Part shown: positions 53,601 through 64,000 of the stretch, piece by piece | Position numbering within the stretch: position 1 is the first letter of the stretch | Layout: each line of letters begins with the position of its first letter | NCBI RefSeq assembly: GCF_000002995.4 | Contig: NW_025062479.1 | Span: forward strand, 24,544,221 to 24,608,220 | Length of the DNA: 64,000 bases | Reading direction: 5' to 3' | Source of the DNA: Brugia malayi | Lineage: Eukaryota > Nematoda > Chromadorea > Rhabditida > Onchocercidae | The notes under the pieces: generated by a model | What the model was told of the DNA's origin: nothing | Databases searched by the model: none | What the model saw: only the letters and a program-made list of their open reading frames with translations | Program-made: the position numbers and the translations under genes

Positions 53601-55949
53601 TAGTACTGCACCTACTGTTGCATTTCAGTCTACTGCTTCCATGGCAGCTCCTCAATTTGCTGGATTATTTGGAACGAAAACTGCGTCAGTTACCACATCT
53701 GCGACTGGTACTACGTCGATGTCTGAATTGAGTGGTATGATTATACATATTGCAAGCCATGTTAAGATTTTGGGGAATTAGTTTGGGAATTCATAAATAA
53801 ACTGTGTTGATGCTAATTGGCAAGCATCACGTTATCGGTGTCCTCAGTTGTAGAGTTGATTGAGCGAAATGAGTTGACTTTGTTTTTGGTAAATCATGTA
53901 TCGAGTTTTTTTTATAAATTATGTTATAATTTTTTATGAATTAGTTGGCATATTTGTTGCAACAGTCCTGCTACTCATTTTTTAAAGAATCTGTTAATAT
54001 CTTCTGTATATTTTTTGTGCATTGTTCTTGAAATCTTAACCATTAGCAAAGAAATGGTAAAAAAAAAATGGAACTAAGTCAATCATAGGTTATTATTTAG
54101 TATTTAGATTTAAATTTTATTATTTAGTATTTAAATTTAAAGTACATATGACCATTATTACTTCGTTGACTGTTAAAAAATTAAAAATGTTAATGCATAA
54201 CGTCAAGTATTGTTCCTTATACCTCTTATATATGCTACCACTTACATTCGGTTATTATATTAGCAGGAAGTGTAGTTCTCGCTTGCCAACTGATAGCTTC
54301 TTAGTTTAATGTCGTATCTGTTGTTATAAAAAAAAAAAAAAAAATAATAATGGCATTCATAATGAAATGCTAGCTCATTTTTTCAAACATTTTATTAATA
54401 GTATGAGGATTCGAAAGGTATTGAAAGGAGTGCAGGTAACATCAGGGCATCTTTTAAATTTCAACTTCTTTTCGATCTGACTGATTTTTTCATTTTTTTT
54501 TTCCATTGATTTGGTTTCAGGTACAGCAGCACCATCATTAACTACTACAACTAGCAGTGCAGTGCTCTCTTTTGGTAGTACAGGTGAAATATCTGTTTTC
54601 TGGCTAAAAGCTAAAATGTGTTAAGTAGAGAATTCTTTTTTAGTACCAACAATTTCTAATGTCATATTTTTGTTTTATTCATATGCTTTTTTTTTTTTTA
54701 GTCTTTTCAGGTTGATTCGTTTGGTACTATAGGAAACAATATATTTAATGTATTATTGAGCTTCCAGAAATGAATTCTAGATTTTGAAATGAATTCTGGA
54801 TTTTAATACAAGCTGAATTAAGAGACATCATGCGACTTTATGGTGATAGGCAAATTTAAAATGAGCTAAATGAATGCTGCTTTTTTCTGCAAGGAGTTGC
54901 TTTTTCTGTTTTGAAAAATTTTCCACTTTGTTTTGTATCAAAGTTATTTTTCTAGATAAATATTTCTTGTTTAGGAACAACGCCCGCTTCCCTTAATCCA
55001 GCTGCTACTTCTGCATTTACTTTTGGTTCTTCAGGTAATTTTCAGTTTTGAAGTTGTATTTCCTTTATGGATATTTGTTTGTGCGTCTTAATTTTTTTTT
55101 TTTTTTTTTCATGTAATGTTTCAATTTTCAGCTCTCACACCAGCATCGAGTGCGCTACAACCATTACAACCAGTAGTGAGGTGATTTTATAAGATTGAAT
55201 TAGTTTCAATTTCTGCTGTTTTGTGTAGAATGATTCCATAATCTTTACAACACACAAGTACACTTTTGTTGTAATAATAGTATCTTTTCAAATTTTAATT
55301 TAATTAAAATTTATGCCAACTGGTGCAGTTCATGAATTAACTAAATATAATATTGCTGTTCTTACACTGTTTCTCACTTGTTCTCTTTAAGAACACAGTT
55401 GTCACTTCTAGTTTCACTTAATGAAGTTTACAAAAACTCAGCCATCACTTAAAGCGGAATTCTTTTTCCTTCGCTATAATTAAGTTGATTACCGTAGCTT
55501 AAGTCTACAATTCTTGTTTTCAAGTTAAAAAATCATTCGAATTTGCATTTTAAATCAAAAAGTAAATTAATTTTTTGGCGCAAGAATAATTATCAATATT
55601 TGTGACAAATATTTGATGACCTTTTTTATTATTACATTAATAGTGCATGTGCAGTCCCCATATCTTGTTGCTAATGGCCTCAGTAATTAACACTTGCTAA
55701 AAATGTTCAAATTTCTCATTTTCATATGTAATGGTCATTTATCATTTCATTTCAGCATGACTTCAGCTGCTTCGACACTGCCATTATTTCAAGCTACACC
55801 TGCAACTGCTCTTCCTACTGTACCAACAAATGGATTTGCCTTGTAAGTTAAAAGTTTGAACTTTTTCTTTTTTCATTTAAAATATATCTTTCTTGATTTC
55901 AATAAGTAAATCATTATTGACAAATTACGTCTTACAGTGGGCAATTAGC

Positions 55950-55983
<34 letters not shown>

Positions 55984-58137
55984 GCAGCAGCAGCAGCAGC
56001 AGCGGTAACAACAACGATGGTAACTACTGCTTCATTACCAATTATAACATCTTTTTTACAATCTACCACAACTACTTCCGCTGTATCTACTACAAATACA
56101 GTGACTTCGGCTGGTTCAGCACTCCCATCATTATTATATCCTTCGAGAACAACTGCTTTACCATCAACTGCTTCAATTACAACTACTACTTCAACAATAA
56201 CTTCAAGTGCTTTAGCTAGTATTGTTCCTGCTGCTCCCACTATCACGTAAGTTATATTTCGTTCGGGTTATAATTGGAATTTTGGTTTCTAAATAATAAT
56301 AAAATATATAAAAGAAATAGCTGGAAAAGTTAAACAAAATTATCAGTTAGAGATCGGCTTCAGATTAGTTACTGTATTTTATTTTTTAAAAAATAAAAAT
56401 TTAAAAATGACTTTTCTACAAATTAAATGGTGCTAACAATAATTTGAAGATAGATAGAAGTGAGATTCTGATTAGTACACCTGATCTTCTCAATATAAAA
56501 CTTGCATGTTTGGCTGTTTTATTTTAATTTTTACGGGACTGTTTTTATTGTTAAGCATATAGGTACCAGTTACATATATATATTCATTAGCTGATTTGCT
56601 ACAGACCTGATAAACCGATCTCATTTGCACAACTGGAGCAGCTTATAAATCGTTTAGCACTTGATGTCGAAACACAACAGCGTGTTTTTATGTCCCAAGT
56701 ACTTGAATTGAATGCATTTGATCGAGTTTTGCGAGGAAATCAGCAAAAGGTATAACTTTTTGTTTTTTTTTTTTTGTGTGTGTGTGTATATTTCAGTCTC
56801 ATTTTCTGCAATACTTAAGGCCAACTTTTGTTTTTTTTTTTTTTTTTTTTTTTTTCTTTTTTTGATTTATTTCTTTAAAATTTGTAATTTTTCTTTATGA
56901 ATGATGCGATATTTTAATTGTCGATCATGTAACTGTTTGCTTTTTATTGATTCTAATTCTTGATTAACTTCAACATGTAATTGCACCATCACAACATACG
57001 CTGAATTTCTTATTTCTTTGAATTTTAGTTCGAAGTCCATTATTTTGTATGGAAGTATGATTGCATAAGAATTATAGGTTCTTGATATAAGCGAAGAGAT
57101 CAAGCAACTGGAAGAGGAGAAGGATCGATTTTTGCATACTGTGGATTTTATTTCTCAACAGCAAGCTGAACTTGAGGCTTTAGTTGTTGATTTGGAAAAG
57201 GCATTGGGTCTTAGTGATTGGACAGAAATGACGCCAATAGGACTACCAGATCCAGGTGTAGCTACTCATGCTGATATGCAACGACAGGCTATGTAAGTTT
57301 GTTTTTGACACTGTAACAACTTGACTAGGCTCATTTTGCGGCTTTCACTTTGTAATCATATCTTAATTTCTAGTCGTAAAAGTACTTTCGGAAATTTTTT
57401 GTTACCATTATGTTTTGTTTTTTTCGTTAAATGACAACAAAAACTATAAAATAATTGACTGGTTATTATTATTATTATGATATAAGTTTTTATGCTTTCA
57501 GTTTTATTGTATTTAGACAAAATGCAAATTAGCCTTAAAATTGCTAATAATTTGTCTAATTTTAGGTTGCAACTACAGCTACGAATTGATGCACAGCTGA
57601 AACAAGCAGATGATGACATCACTGACATCATCGAACAGGTGCATTTGCATAACTTTCTGCATTATACTTATAGAATTTCTATATTTTATGTAGGATTTGA
57701 AGTATTTACTGGACAAATATAAATTTTTAGGTTAAAGAACTACAGAGAAGTGCTGTGGGTCTCGATGATGAGGCTGAATCGGCGGAACAGATTGCGCAGA
57801 TTCTTAGACGTCAACTGGATGCTCTGCAATGGATTGATGAACAAAGCTGTTAGTGTTCCTTTTTTTTTTTCTATATGAATATTTGTTCATTGTGATCAAA
57901 CTTTATTTGCTATTTGATGTAGAATAATATAATTTAAATTATAAAGTTTTAGCTTGTTTTTGATGTTGATTTCATGGTGAGGAGGTCTTATTGCGTAAGA
58001 AATTTAGCTGGTGAAGATTTGATAATCAGTGCTTAATTTTGGCATATGTTTTCAGAAATGTGATTAAATTCATTTACATTACAGGTGACTTAAAAAAGAA
58101 AGTGGCAAAATTATCGGAAGGATTATCGATGAAATAA
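50687..58137 (+). CDS. npp-11: Nuclear pore FG-nucleoporin Nup62
   Basis: Sixteen exons (50687-50981, 51539-51739, 51956-52081, 52405-52500, 52857-53024, 53432-53734, 54521-54583, 54975-55034, 55132-55180, 55756-55842, 55938-56246, 56605-56749, 57078-57292, 57566-57638, 57731-57848, 58085-58137) join into 786 residues. The N-terminal ~390 residues are Ser/Thr/Ala/Gly-rich with spaced FG and GLFG-like motifs (MFGGSKG, FSFGN, GGLFG, FTFGSS). A Thr/Ala-rich linker with (ACA)n(GCA)n follows. The last ~200 residues are the Nup62 coiled-coil domain (ISFAQLEQLINRLALDVE, LEEEKDRFLHTVDFISQQQ, RIDAQLKQADDDITDIIE, ILRRQLDALQWIDEQS). In the family this domain forms the central-channel trimer with Nup54 and Nup58, while the FG part binds transport receptors. 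Exons 2-8 are all phase 1-1. Exon 3 has two acceptors 8 bases apart, and the upstream one brings in a stop. Confidence 0.96.
55946..56002 (+). repeat. (ACA)n(GCA)n coding microsatellite in npp-11
   Basis: A run of ACA codons followed by GCA codons encodes a poly-Thr/poly-Ala segment between the FG region and the coiled coil. It is a probable site of length polymorphism. Confidence 0.9.
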
Positions 58138-60421
58138 ATGAAGAAAAATCTAGTCTCTTTTGTACGGATCTTTTTGTTTGCTATAATCTTTTTTGTATCA
58201 GTTTTATGAGACGATAAATGCATATGAAGTTTTTCATCTCATGACATATAAAAGAGATTTACTTATTCTTAACGCTACATTTTAGAAGAAGGAATAGTTA
58301 CAGACTAGAATAGACTTTTCTTTGTTGATCCTATTTGCTTGCATCGTGGTTTTCTCTTTTTTATCAAGCATGCAAATTATAATTTATTCTTGAATGCATC
58401 CGTTTTGTTTTTCATATCTTATATGTGTATTATTAAAAAAAAAAAAAAAATTATTGTTATCTCATATTATTGTTATCCCTTTGAGAATCGAAAATGGTTT
58501 AGTTAAAATATCCAACTATGAAATGCAAATTTGCCTGCCTTTTTTTTTTTTACTTTGTTACTGCTATCTCGTCCCTTTTATTATTGGTTTTTCTAAGGAA
58601 AAATGAGCCGTATATTCTATTCTATTTATTAAACATAATAAAATGCATCTAATTCTGCTTTTTTTTTTCATTCCTTAATAAATTTAGTTCAAAAATATTT
58701 CAAAAAAAAAAAAAAAAAATGAAATTTTATTGAAAGAAAAAAAGGAAAAACCAAAAATATGAATCCAACAAAATGCACAGTTGTTCAATTCAATCAAAAT
58801 TATTTATTTGCATAATTTTAACAAATATATTGACTTATAAATCGGCTTATAAATTATAAATCGGAACTGGATTATACAATATTTCGATACTGCAAAGCAA
58901 ATTTGATTTGAAACAAAATTTTTAACACATATTAAACATAATGCACATAGCTTTTGTTATTAGATGAAATATATGTTTTTAGAACAAGCAGATAAGCTCA
59001 GATAAAATGTAAAAATGAGAAATAATTTTCTTGCTTAAATGATGTATAATTTTCTAGTGTTCAATTGAAATGAATTTTAACTTCAAATTGAACTTCAAAT
59101 TTTACGAGAAGATTCATTAAATTAGACTGCACAAATTATTTTAATTTTCATAATTCTAATCAAGTGAGATGAGTTTTAGTAAACAAAAGTGAAATATGAG
59201 GAGAGAAATGAGACAGTGCCAATTGACATGACATTCCCTAGATAGTTCTGTGCTAATTTCTACTTATCATCAATAGATCTTTCTAGGATGAATTTTTGTT
59301 CATTAAATTTGTGATTTTAAATTACGCATATTTTACAACGTTTCGATTTTACACTCACAATAGACTACAAATTACTGATTACAGAGAGAAGTGAAATAAG
59401 TGGAATTAATTAACACAAATAAAATGTGACAATTACAAACTCATTAAATAATTAAGCCATGGGATAAGCATACAATCATCTTTTAAATGACTTAAAATAA
59501 AATTTGAGATAGTCAAAAAGCAATCAATCACATACTCTTCCTTTCTTAACAACTGCGCATGTGCGCAAATGAAATAGCCTATTAGAGTTTTTAGTGATCA
59601 AAGACAGTCTCTGATAGTAGAGATCGGCAAAATGCGCAGCGCGGAATATGACTGCATTGATTGGTTTCACCTTTTCCTTCCCTTACATCTAAGGATTTTA
59701 ATTTTAAAATTGATAAATGAGTTGCAGCAAGCAGCAAAAATAAACTTATCATTGTTTATCATTTTATTGATAAAATGTCTGTAAACTGATATTTGTCATC
59801 TTATTTCTTTGTAATTTATTTTTAAATTAATATGCAAATAAGGGTGAGTTTGTCGCCTATAACCAAATAAATATGCCAGAACGTAACTCATTTATACTTT
59901 TATTCTTATGACAATTTGACGATAACTTTTGTAGTAAAATCACTATTTTATTATGCAGTCGATTTTTTTTTTTTTGAACAATTTTGTTGCAATTTTGAGA
60001 ACTATTGGAGTAAAGTTAAATTGTTCGATGGGCAAATAAATTTATTCAAACAAAGAAATGTTTTACAAGGATTGAACTTATAATTATGATAAATTTTTTG
60101 TTTGAAAAAAAAAAAAAGAGGGTAATAGTGACAATATTTCCACGATAACCATTTTTCTTTTCTTTTTATATTAAGAATTTTTAATATTAAGAATATAAAT
60201 ATTACGAATAAAAAGAATTTTACACCAAAAATAGTTTTAATGAGAATGGTATTAAATTAAAGAAAATATATATTACCAATTAGATTTGATGAGAGATGAG
60301 ATCTTTAATTTCTTTTAAAATTTGTTTTTTTTTTTTTTTTGTGTTCTTCTCAAATCTATTCAACTTATAATTTTCATCGTCTTTATGCTTTCATTGCTGA
60401 CACATTGTTAAGACATTCTTT
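58138..60421. other. Convergent spacer between npp-11 and the receptor gene
   Basis: AT-rich spacer with poly-A/T runs and no supported gene. A short stretch at 59548-59650 is less AT-rich and holds three TGCGCA words, two of them two bases apart (59554-59567). Confidence 0.55.
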
Positions 60422-63305
60422 TCAATCTTTAAGCATTCTTCCTGCAGGTCTTTCGAAAATTGTCTGAAAAAATGCAAATCAAATTTTCGAAATTCATTGC
60501 TAATATATTTAAGCAACGTTTGTTTGTAAACAAGCTAATATATTAATTACCTTCCTTTAATAATTCGTATATTTAACAATTCTTTCTAAGAATTAAAATG
60601 CTCAAAAAAGCATTAAAATACATACAAAGTAATGATTAGCTGCTTCATTGCCCTTTAATTCCATAGCTTTCCGGCAATTTTCCTGGGCAGTTTTCCTGAC
60701 ATGTTTTTCTGTCCATACTATAGCAATTGGTAAGGTTAATGCGTATAATGGTGTTAGCTGTAGACCTGAATTTTAATAAAATTTTTTGTACCACCTAGAT
60801 AAGCATTTTTGAAGTCCCATTTTTAAAACATTAACATTAATGGATAATTTTATAGTATTATTTTTTTTTTGATAAGTTGCACAATTTATACTACAACGAT
60901 AAATTTTACAAAATCGATAAGACATCATAGTTCAAAGTGCCAACAATAAAATTATAGTTAGCAGTAAGACAAGCTTATAAATTTAAAAGTTCAGTAAGTA
61001 AAAACTATTCAAATCATTTCTGAATTCCTTCGTAACATTTAAGTTTTTTTTAATATTCCTTCTATAATTTGTAAATAACTCTATGAATCAAAATTGTCTA
61101 ATCTCATGTTTATTGTTTAAATTTATTTATTAAAAATTTTCGAAAATTTTCAATGTTATGCTTATTTTGATTTTGGTTTCTATATTGATTATATTTCACA
61201 TATTTCAAGCGATTTTTTACTGTCCCCGTATTGCTTGAGGCAAATTAGATTGGAATAAATTTCCATTTCACTATTATTAACTGAATTCGTTTATCTGCAA
61301 TTATCTATTCATATATTTTGTTTGAATCAGAGAAAATTCGAGTTACTATTTTAATTTGAAAAAGGAAACGAACCTTCCAGATAAATAGCATTTCCGACAG
61401 AAGATTTCAAACGAAAAGCAAAAAACATAGACACTGCAACCAGGTGAAGACCTCGAAATAGAGAATGAAATGTGAACATGCGTAATAATGTACGAAGAGA
61501 ATTTATATTTTCTGTGATTTGATAACGATCCGATAAGTTCACGTGAATTTTATTACGATGAAATCTCTGAAAAAATTATACGTTGGATGAAAATTAAAAG
61601 TAAAATGCAATGAAGAAAAAAAGAAAACTTTTGTTTATAAGTTTTTTTTTTTTTTAATTTTAACTTTATAAATGTTAAATTCTTCTATCATTAATGCTGG
61701 AATCCTTCCATTTCGTTCTTCTAAGATAGAATATGCAATCGAAACGGTAAGGAAATGAGTCACATCAACAATTTGTTCCGATAATACGATGGAAAAATCC
61801 GCAAAGTACTTCTGATCTGCTATGACTAAATCAGAAGTACTTGGCAGAACATTCAGGAAGTAGATCAACCGGAACATGCAAAAAACGCTTACGTAACTTA
61901 AAGTTAATTTCTTCCAGAACATTTAGATTGAATCAATCCATTTGGTATTTAATCTGTATTTGTAAATGAAAAAGTGAAATAAACCAGAATTGCCTTATTA
62001 ACGTAAAGTAAAACCGGAATAACTAAAACAGAAATGAAATCGATTAGAGCATGAAGACCGAGGACCATAGAAATTCTTGTAGCTCTCTCAGGCCATGCTT
62101 TAGGACAATGGTGTACCCTTTTTGAATAGGGTAATGTAAAATCACCAAACATAAACGCAAAGGTTCCAATTCCAAGAACTACCTGAAAAGTTATATTTAC
62201 AAAATATTCACAAATATCATTAGAACTACAAACTTCATTTCCAAGTTTTATGCAACTTTAATTGTATTGTTTATTAATATTATTAGGAAGAATTCATATA
62301 TTTTATTAACGTATACGGAATTAAAATTTAAATTGTGCAGTATTTTCAATTTTTTAATTCAAAAACAAGCTTGAAATTATTAAATTTATTTAAAGTATTA
62401 AAGACAAAATAAAATTGTTCATACCTCTATTATAATAAAGATGACAGCCACTTTTTTTCCAAATTTTTCATATTTGGATGAGAAAAATGTAGCAATAATT
62501 CTTTCAGCTACTATTGAAGGTATAGAAGCGGAATTTAGGGAAGATGATAAAACGATCGGTGCTCGCATCATGAAACATTCCCAAACAAACAACATATACC
62601 CGCACGGGTTATCGACACGTACCCTACGGTATGCCAGTAATACATAGGTATGGGCAAATATTCTGTAATAACTAGAAAAGATTTTTCAAAGTGAGTGAAA
62701 TTTTTGCTCGTAACTTGAATTGTTTGAAATGATTGTACAGCATTCGCTTATCATCCGAGATGTGATCGGTTGATCAGCAGTCGATCAACTAATCCACTTC
62801 TTTGTACATTCCGTTGCTTACTTACAGCTTTAGTTTGATATAATATTCAATTGATTGCTTTTTTCTCTTTTCCACCAGTATTTTGTTACTGTATACCTTT
62901 TTATTTACATTTTAATCATTTCTTTGTGCACAATTTTTGAAAGAATTGAATTTAGGAGTGCGACATTACCGCATCGCTATTCGTTTGAGGTTGCAGAAAA
63001 GTATTAAAGACAAACTTAAATTCTTCATATATGTACTACAATAAAGAAAGTAATCAAAAAATGAAAATTCTTTTAATAATTAGAGCAAAAATATGAAACC
63101 TTGCAGCACAGTGAAGAATGAGCCATAACTGATGTGTGATAATCAAAATTCGAGCATTCTGATGGAGTAAAATACGATTTGTTGTCTTAAATATTACCCA
63201 AATTTCAACAATAATTGCTGTCGCTGAAGTGATAATTACAGCAATGAGAATAGCATTGTATACGATACTATTAGCTAATTCACTTGCTTGCTTGCATGAT
63301 TCCAT
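60422..63305 (-). CDS. Seven-helix chemosensory-type receptor (Sra/Srab/Sre-like)
   Basis: Six exons (63305-63100, 62662-62425, 62182-61985, 61566-61374, 60765-60626, 60463-60422) join with matching phases into 338 residues, typical for nematode serpentine receptors. Seven hydrophobic segments can be drawn. Family-like motifs are ILLHQNARILIITH after helix 1, a Cys followed by WECFMMRAP in helix 3, AERIIATFFSSKYEKFG at the end of helix 3, LSDRYQITENINSLRTL before helix 6, and TPLYALTLPIAIVW in helix 7. Such receptors are usually chemosensory G-protein-coupled receptors at neuronal membranes; ligand and cell type cannot be read from sequence. The C-terminus is ambiguous: the strong TTTTTTCAG acceptor at 60464 gives TIFERPAGRMLKD, while a weaker GCAG at 60442 would give a 16-residue alternative ending at 60391. 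Intron 3 contains an in-phase coding-like segment (61910-61665). Confidence 0.88.
61665..61910 (-). other. Possible 82-codon cassette exon inside receptor intron 3
   Basis: This stop-free stretch is bounded by a GGAAG acceptor-like site and a GTTAAAA donor-like site. Both are phase 0, as are the flanking exon ends. It encodes two hydrophobic stretches (SVFCMFRLIYFLNVL and VDVTHFLTVSIAYSI) in otherwise mixed composition. The receptor already has seven helices without it, so it is either an alternative exon, a remnant of another receptor, or chance. Confidence 0.35.
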
Positions 63306-64000
63306 ATTTATAATCAGCCTAAAATTTTTGCAGCTTACTACCTCTAAATTTCAATAATTAGAGTTGAGTTGCCTTTTTGTAGGAAGATATTACATATAAA
63401 AAGAAGAAAATTAAAGAATTTGTCGAGATCAAGGCTGAAGTTTGATAATGAGTAAGAACTCACCTTTAATTAACAGCTAATCCTGTTAATTAGAATTATG
63501 TTGATATATGTCACATATTCTTTGCAGACAATTGTGTAAAGATGAAAAGAGAATGAAAATGATGCATGAAAAGTTTTTTTTGAATTTTCCAGCAGCGAAA
63601 AACTTTTAGCAGCAAAGTCTCATTAAATAGTTCATGGAAAGCTTAATAAAATTAAAAACTAAAATTGTGTGAATATTTCAATGATTTTCATGAGAGAATT
63701 ATAAAACCATGGTAAATTTATAAATGGCAAATTTCTGTTTTCAATAAAGAAATGTGAGAAATGAGAAAGTGAAATTAATAATATTTTGAGTTAGCACTGG
63801 GAACCTTAAAAATGATTTTCTTTTCTTTCTTAATTCATTTTTTTTTTTTTTTTAGTAATGATCACAACCACAATTTCTATCTTTTGATCTGTGTAGTTTA
63901 ATGATTGAATTTTAGTGTGCAGCAGAAAATAAAATTGCGCCATTTTTTATGTATATCGTTCGGATCACAATGAGAAAATAAAATTATTTTACTGATTGCT
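63306..64000. other. Upstream spacer of the receptor gene
   Basis: AT-rich sequence with no open frame of coding character. It should include the receptor gene's promoter; no specific site is identifiable. Confidence 0.5.

Overview
This is a strongly AT-rich stretch of a nematode nuclear genome, probably a parasitic clade III (filarial or spirurid-like) worm. The evidence for a nematode is small exons joined by short introns with a TTTTCAG-type acceptor, candidate spliced-leader acceptors just before start codons, a nematode-type chemosensory receptor, and one-to-one orthologues of Caenorhabditis genes. The genus cannot be named from the sequence alone. Introns and spacers are full of poly-A/T runs, microsatellites and tandem repeats.

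Eight protein-coding genes can be reconstructed exon by exon with consistent splice phases; the N-terminus of the first is tentative. On the minus strand at 5.7-11.5 kb lie a small gene of unknown function (5683-6438) and, directly upstream, a 546-residue gene with a FLYWCH-like C-C-H-C zinc-binding region and a long acidic C-terminus (6440-11537). Next come ribosomal protein uL5/RPL11 (plus, 13238-14896), V-ATPase subunit H (minus, 15941-20689), an ADAM17/TACE-type membrane metalloprotease (plus, 17 exons, 23382-32732), a mitochondrial glutaminase with C-terminal ankyrin repeats (minus, 33918-42152), the FG-nucleoporin Nup62/NPP-11 (plus, 16 exons, 50687-58137) and a seven-helix receptor of the Sra/Srab/Sre type (minus, 60422-63305). 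Apart from the first pair, neighbouring genes alternate strictly in strand, giving divergent promoter regions and convergent 3' ends. The genes are mostly housekeeping and unrelated in pathway, so this looks like ordinary chromosome arrangement and not a functional cluster.

Gene-poor stretches are 1-5682, 20690-23381 and especially 42153-50686. They hold 21-, 31-, 40- and 42-bp minisatellites, an (AAT)33 tract, a GT-rich tract and several 180-360 bp direct duplications.

The most unusual signal is a recurring architecture inside introns. In intron 1 of the V-ATPase gene and in introns 7, 10 and 12 of the ADAM gene, the tandemly repeated unit contains a copy of the upstream exon's 3' end together with its 5' splice site. 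One intron therefore carries 2 to 12 near-identical donor sites, of which only the outermost continues the reading frame. Other points of note are FG-repeat exons of Nup62 that are all phase 1-1, a GC-AG intron, tandem acceptors that would switch in a stop, an in-phase 82-codon cassette-like reading frame inside the receptor gene, and a nearly gapless gene pair at 6440.
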